Source of the DNA: Chondrilla cf. caribensis
Taxonomy: Eukaryota; Porifera; Demospongiae; Chondrillida; Chondrillidae
Direction of reading: 5' to 3'
Assembly: GCA_964020155.1 (NCBI GenBank)
Contig: OZ026548.1
Coordinates: 6,301,397-6,365,396 of the forward strand
DNA: 64,000 nucleotides
The notes below the pieces were generated by a model. It was not told the origin of the DNA, searched no databases, and saw only the letters and a list, made by a program, of their open reading frames with translations. The translations under genes and the position numbers were made by a program. Shown here piece by piece: positions 60,134-64,000 of the stretch; within the stretch, counting starts at the first letter, position 1; every line of letters starts with the position of its first letter.

Positions 60134-63100
60134 ATGGCGATTGAGTTGGGGAAGGTACGGTTTAGATCTCTAAGACTTGGTTTAGTAATTACATTGACCC
60201 TAAATTTTCCCTATTAAGGACATTTATAGCGATGAAAAATTCCTGAAGAGCTTGATGAGGATCATTGTGAGTTCCGTGTAGTAGCAAACTCGGGATTGCC
60301 CATCTGTGTAGCCCGATGTGCCTCCCTTCTTTAGGGTCGTAATGTCTCGGTCACTTTATGCAATAAAGAGAAGTGCTGTGGTGTGTTGAGGACTGTGTCC
60401 CATAAGGTAACCGTTTGTTTGTTGCTAGCCACAAGCGATTTGCACCCATTTCTCCGCCTACCCTGTAGGGCGACGTTGTCTTGACCCGCGCCCAGATGTA
60501 CCAAGGAGATACGGTGGTCAGTCCCCCATGCATAGCTACCTGGTGTGTGCACTGTAGCGAGCTCACTTTCCAAGTGGAAAATCTACCACAGTACTGCACT
60601 GACTAGTGGTTCCAATGATATGGGGTGGTGTGTAGGTTGCTATGGGTGTCTCTAGGGACCATTAATCTTTAGCTTTGACATCTGTCTTCGAATATTAAAT
60701 CCACTGTCTATGGTGATAGCACTGCCGTTAACCGGTATCGATAACTCAACATGGACAGTGTTCAAGGTCATAGTTCAGGGCTACCCTATTTACCCCAGTT
60801 GAAGGCCATCCACAAGTGCTGGACACTCAAATTGTCCCCTGCGCCTCCAATATCTGAGTCTTCCTCACTTCCACATCAGCTCTCTCTCTGCATGTAGATT
60901 TCAGTACAGGAGACACTGATCTTTCCACTGTCTACTGTTGTCGTGGTTACAGCTCATGGCATAAGTGATTCGCCGACCAAAGGTTTTCCTCTAGTAGGTG
61001 TCTTGCTTGTGGGTGTGTCACTGTGTTGTCCTGCTGTAGACCCGCCCAGTGCTTTGATGACAGATGCCGACATCGGGCTAGGAAAGACTGTGTCTACTGA
61101 GCGAGAACTACAAGTACGTCATGTGATTGTCATGTGACTGTCCAATGTTGCCGGCATGTTCACAGTGCATCGTCTATTGCCGTCATAGCAATTTGATTTT
61201 GAGGGGGAGGAGACAGAACCTGGTCTTTTGAGTATAGATCTGGACAAGGTCAGTACATACAGACGTGCACACATTCTCTACACACTGCACATACATGTAC
61301 TGCACATACACATATAACTCCTCACATGTACATCTCCCCAGGGTGGTGGCTGGGCCTCCAAGGATATGCTGGTTGTCAATGAAAAGATATATGGAGTGAA
61401 GTCAACGTTGTCTAAAGATCTTAGCGAATACACGTGAGTCCTCTGTGCAGTATGCGATGACCGTTCTGTGTGTTGCACTTGATGTTGGGTTCCTTTGACA
61501 CAGAACTGAACTCAAAGTTAGCGACTCTCCCGAGTTCATTGCAAGACAAACAAGGGCAGCTAGAATTGCTGGGGAGATTGAAGGGAAGGGCTCCAATCAG
61601 AGGGATGTGAGTGAGGAGGATATGTTCAGTGCCGTCTACCGCCCCGCCCAACACAATGTTGGTGTGGTCTCTCACCCTGCCCAACACAATGTTGATGTTG
61701 TCTCTCGACCCACCCAACACAATGTTGATGTTGTCTCTCGCCCCGCCCAACATAATGTTGATGTCTCACGCCCCGCCCAACACAATGTTGATGTTGTCTC
61801 TCGACCCACCCAACACAATGTTGATGTTGTCTCTCGCCCCGCCCAACACAATGTTGATGTCTCACGCCCCGCCCAACATAATGTTGATGTTGTCTCTCGC
61901 CCCGCCCAACACAATGTTGATGTCTCACGCCCCGCCCAACATAATGATCAACTATTAAGAACATCAGGTCTGCTACAGGATGATCTACCACTTGCTGCCA
62001 TGATGACACATGGTAATTTGCAGACAGATGGCGAGACTACTGAAGAGGAAGGGACCACTTCTGGCTATGTCAGCTCCAGAGAAGCCAGTACTCCGTCCTC
62101 CACTGTCACTGGGCTGGGTGAACACAGCACCCCTGATCAACTGAGTGTTGAGAGCTCTTCCAATCCAGTCGAGAGCTCCAGTACTAGTGGAGACAAAATT
62201 ATAGATATGTCAGAGAATGAGAAGCAGCTAATAGGTTTGTTGTGTGTACAGTAGAGGTACAGTGTGTATTGTGGGTACAGTAGAGGTACAGTGTGTATTG
62301 TGGGTACAGTAGAGGTACAGTGTGTATTGTGGGTACAGTAGAGGTACAGTGTGTATTGTGGGTACAGTAGAGGTACAGTGTGTATTGTGGGTACAGTAGA
62401 GGTACAGTGTGTATTGTGTGTACAGTAGAGGTACAGTGTGTATTGTGTGTACAGTAGAGGTACAGTGTGTATTGTGGGTACAGTAGAGGTACAGTGTGTA
62501 TTGTGTGTACAGTAGAGGTACAGTGTGTATTGTGTGTACAGTAGAGGTACAGTGTGTATTGTGTGTACAGTAGAGGTACAGTGTGTATTGTGGGTATAGT
62601 AGAGGTACAGTGTATATTGTGTGTACAGTAGAGGTACAGTGTGTATTGTGTGTACAGTAGAGGTACAGTGTGTACTGTGTGTACAGTAGAGGTACAGTGT
62701 GTATTGTGTGTACGGTGTCTATAGTGTGCATAGTGTGTGTACAGTGTGTGTTTTACCCTCTTCAGTCCATGACAAGGACACTGGATCAAGTGACACTTCA
62801 GGTTCTCTAGAGTAAGTACGTAGCTTCTGTTTAGTGTTGACTCAAACAGTTCACCTGCATGCTCTCCATTTTGCAGCATTCTCAAGAAGTCCACCCTCAA
62901 CCCACTGGCACAGTCGTTCACTCCGAGCTTTGGCACCAAAGATAAGGTGACTGTAGTGAAGTATTGACATGTACTACGTCATGTGACTACATCATGTGAT
63001 GTGTGCATGACACTGGGTTGTGTGTATGATGTCTTTGTCCCTGCTCCAGACTCCACCGCTCAACGCAACTTACCCCTCCTCCAGTAGGGGGGGACACGGG

Positions 63101-63506
63101 GTGGGGAGGAACAGACGTGGCAGAGGTAGTGTCCACTGTCCTCTTGGAGGCTAACAGTTTTCACGTTGTTTTGTTATATTCTCAAGGTGAGATGTCTCCG
63201 TCGCATTCCTTCGGCAGTCCTTCTCACGCCACAGTGCCGATGATCCCAGCTAACCAGCAGCCTTCACCACAGGTAGGCCCTATGACTACTCCCTGTTTAC
63301 CCGGGTGACATATTTGACCCCTCACTCATTAGGTGATGATGTATGCATATGTACCGGCTCCTGCCAATCCCCCCTTTGTTGTGGGCCAAAGACCCCGCCC
63401 ACCTGGGCCAGGGGTACAAATTATTTCAGGACCAAGCAGTCTTCCTTTAAATTATGTTATGGTCCCACCCACTCACAACCAAATGGGGTATAACGCTCAC
63501 CATTAA
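60134..63506 (+). CDS. ATXN2: Ataxin-2
   Basis: RNA-binding regulator of translation, mRNA stability and stress granules. First exons: MAIELGK (60134-60154), [16 protein letters not shown], then the Lsm-type fold [20 protein letters not shown] and [11 protein letters not shown]. The LsmAD domain is unmistakable: [20 protein letters not shown] (about 61340), [20 protein letters not shown] and [11 protein letters not shown]. An in-frame minisatellite follows (61640-61945), then an acidic/Ser-rich region. A PAM2 motif for poly(A)-binding protein, [12 protein letters not shown], is at about 62889-62924. Gly/Arg-rich [16 protein letters not shown] and a Pro-rich C-terminus ending MGYNAHH (stop 63504-63506) complete it. 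About 600-700 residues, shorter than human ATXN2, and no polyglutamine tract. Exons between the Lsm part and 60940 are uncertain. Confidence 0.92.
61640..61946 (+). repeat. In-frame coding minisatellite of ataxin-2, about eleven copies
   Basis: 30- and 33-bp units encode [11 protein letters not shown] or [10 protein letters not shown]. Both lengths are multiples of three, the frame stays open and continues into unique protein sequence, so this array is translated. It follows immediately after the LsmAD domain. Confidence 0.93.
62240..62725. repeat. 29-bp minisatellite in ataxin-2 intron, about 16 copies
   Basis: Units of gtagaggtacagtgtgtatt plus nine more bases, starting a few bases after the donor near 62235. 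Length 29 breaks any frame. Confidence 0.95.
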
Positions 63507-63757
63507 TTAAACTATTTTATTTGTCACTTTAGGAAATAATTGACTTTAAATTAACAATATGATAACATATATTTATATATTATAATATAGTAATAACAAC
63601 AATAATAGTCTAACTATTAATTGACTTTTCTTCATTAATTGTGTGGCCATGCCCATAAAATTACATTTGTTTTCAATAAATCAATGAAGGAAGGTCAAAT
63701 AATAGTGGCCTTAAGTCCCATGAGCTGATCAAATAAACAGTGAGACTCGGGATCGAA
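63507..63757. other. Convergent 3' flanks of ataxin-2 and QPRT
   Basis: A/T-rich DNA with several ataaat/aataaa-like phrases (for example near 63672-63682) suitable for polyadenylation of both genes. No coding signal. Confidence 0.5.
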
Positions 63758-64000
63758 CTAATGTAAACACTCCACTATAGGATTGGCAGGGTTGTGTCCC
63801 TCCCTCTGGATCTTGAAGGAGAAGTCCACTGCTGAGTAGCCCTGTGTGGGTGTACTAAGGGAGACCACATCCAAACCCTCAATACAGTATGACTTTATGG
63901 TCTCAAGGCGGACACCTCCACTGGCTTCCAGAATCAAGTGTGGATATTCAGCCTTAATTATAGGGACTGCCTCTTTGAGGGCATCTATTGAGAAATTGTC
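63758..64000 (-). CDS. QPRT: Quinolinate phosphoribosyltransferase, C-terminal part
   Basis: Makes nicotinate mononucleotide from quinolinate in de novo NAD synthesis. Only the last exon region is in the window; the gene continues beyond 64000. Visible protein: DNFSIDALKEAVPIIKAEYP, then LILEASGGVRLETIKSYCIE with the family EASGG phosphate-binding motif, then GLDVVSLSTPTQGYSAVDFS and FKIQREGHNPANPIVECLH, stop at 63758-63760. Human QPRT has DNF, VEASGGITLDNL and ALDFSLKL at the same places. Confidence 0.93.
   Translation of the reverse strand, partial: DNFSIDALKEAVPIIKAEYPHLILEASGGVRLETIKSYCIEGLDVVSLSTPTQGYSAVDFSFKIQREGHNPANPIVECLH

Noticed and set aside
62199..62939. Minus-strand ORFs of Thr/His/Leu/Tyr repeats
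   Set aside because: They are shadows of the 29-bp intronic array of ataxin-2. Three units of 29 bp make a multiple of three, so repetitive frames arise by chance.

Overview
The window is nuclear DNA from an animal, most likely an early-branching one such as a demosponge. Evidence: genes broken into many short GT-AG introns; metazoan-type genes (PTEN, citron kinase, GIT ArfGAP, METTL16, ataxin-2, TMEM209); intergenic gaps of tens to hundreds of bases; and very many (CA/TG)n microsatellites and minisatellites in introns. No bacterial operon, CRISPR array, viral gene, rRNA or tRNA gene was seen. The species assignment is inference.

Layout, left to right: PTEN (+, first codons missing at the window edge); citron-like Rho-interacting kinase (-); elongin B (+); NAA35, a NatC subunit (-); TIMM10 (+); PP4 catalytic subunit (-); GCN1, a 13-kb HEAT-repeat gene (+); TMEM209 and TSEN2 (both -); an unrecognised single-exon gene (+); METTL16 (-); an unrecognised coiled-coil gene (+); mitochondrial ribosomal protein L18 (-); a CCDC33-like C2/coiled-coil gene (+); a doubtful small ORF (-); GIT (+); an RNF185/RNF5 E3 ligase (-); ataxin-2 (+); and the 3' end of QPRT (-).

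Strands alternate almost perfectly, so genes sit as head-to-head and tail-to-tail neighbours. Six divergent pairs have start codons only 36 to 78 bp apart and must share promoters. The genes are otherwise functionally unrelated housekeeping or signalling genes (phosphoinositide and Rho/Arf signalling, translation control, tRNA and RNA modification, mitochondrial import and translation, protein turnover).

The most unusual signals are: (1) intronic minisatellites that repeatedly start at, or contain copies of, the authentic splice donor or acceptor of the host intron; (2) an apparent U12-type donor in PTEN intron 1, at the same codon and phase as I recall for human PTEN; (3) a 53-nt perfect palindrome in a GCN1 intron; (4) an in-frame coding minisatellite in ataxin-2; (5) a citron kinase that stops after its PH domain. 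Gene identities rest on remembered family sequence, because no search could be run. Exon borders were read by eye from splice sites and reading frame.
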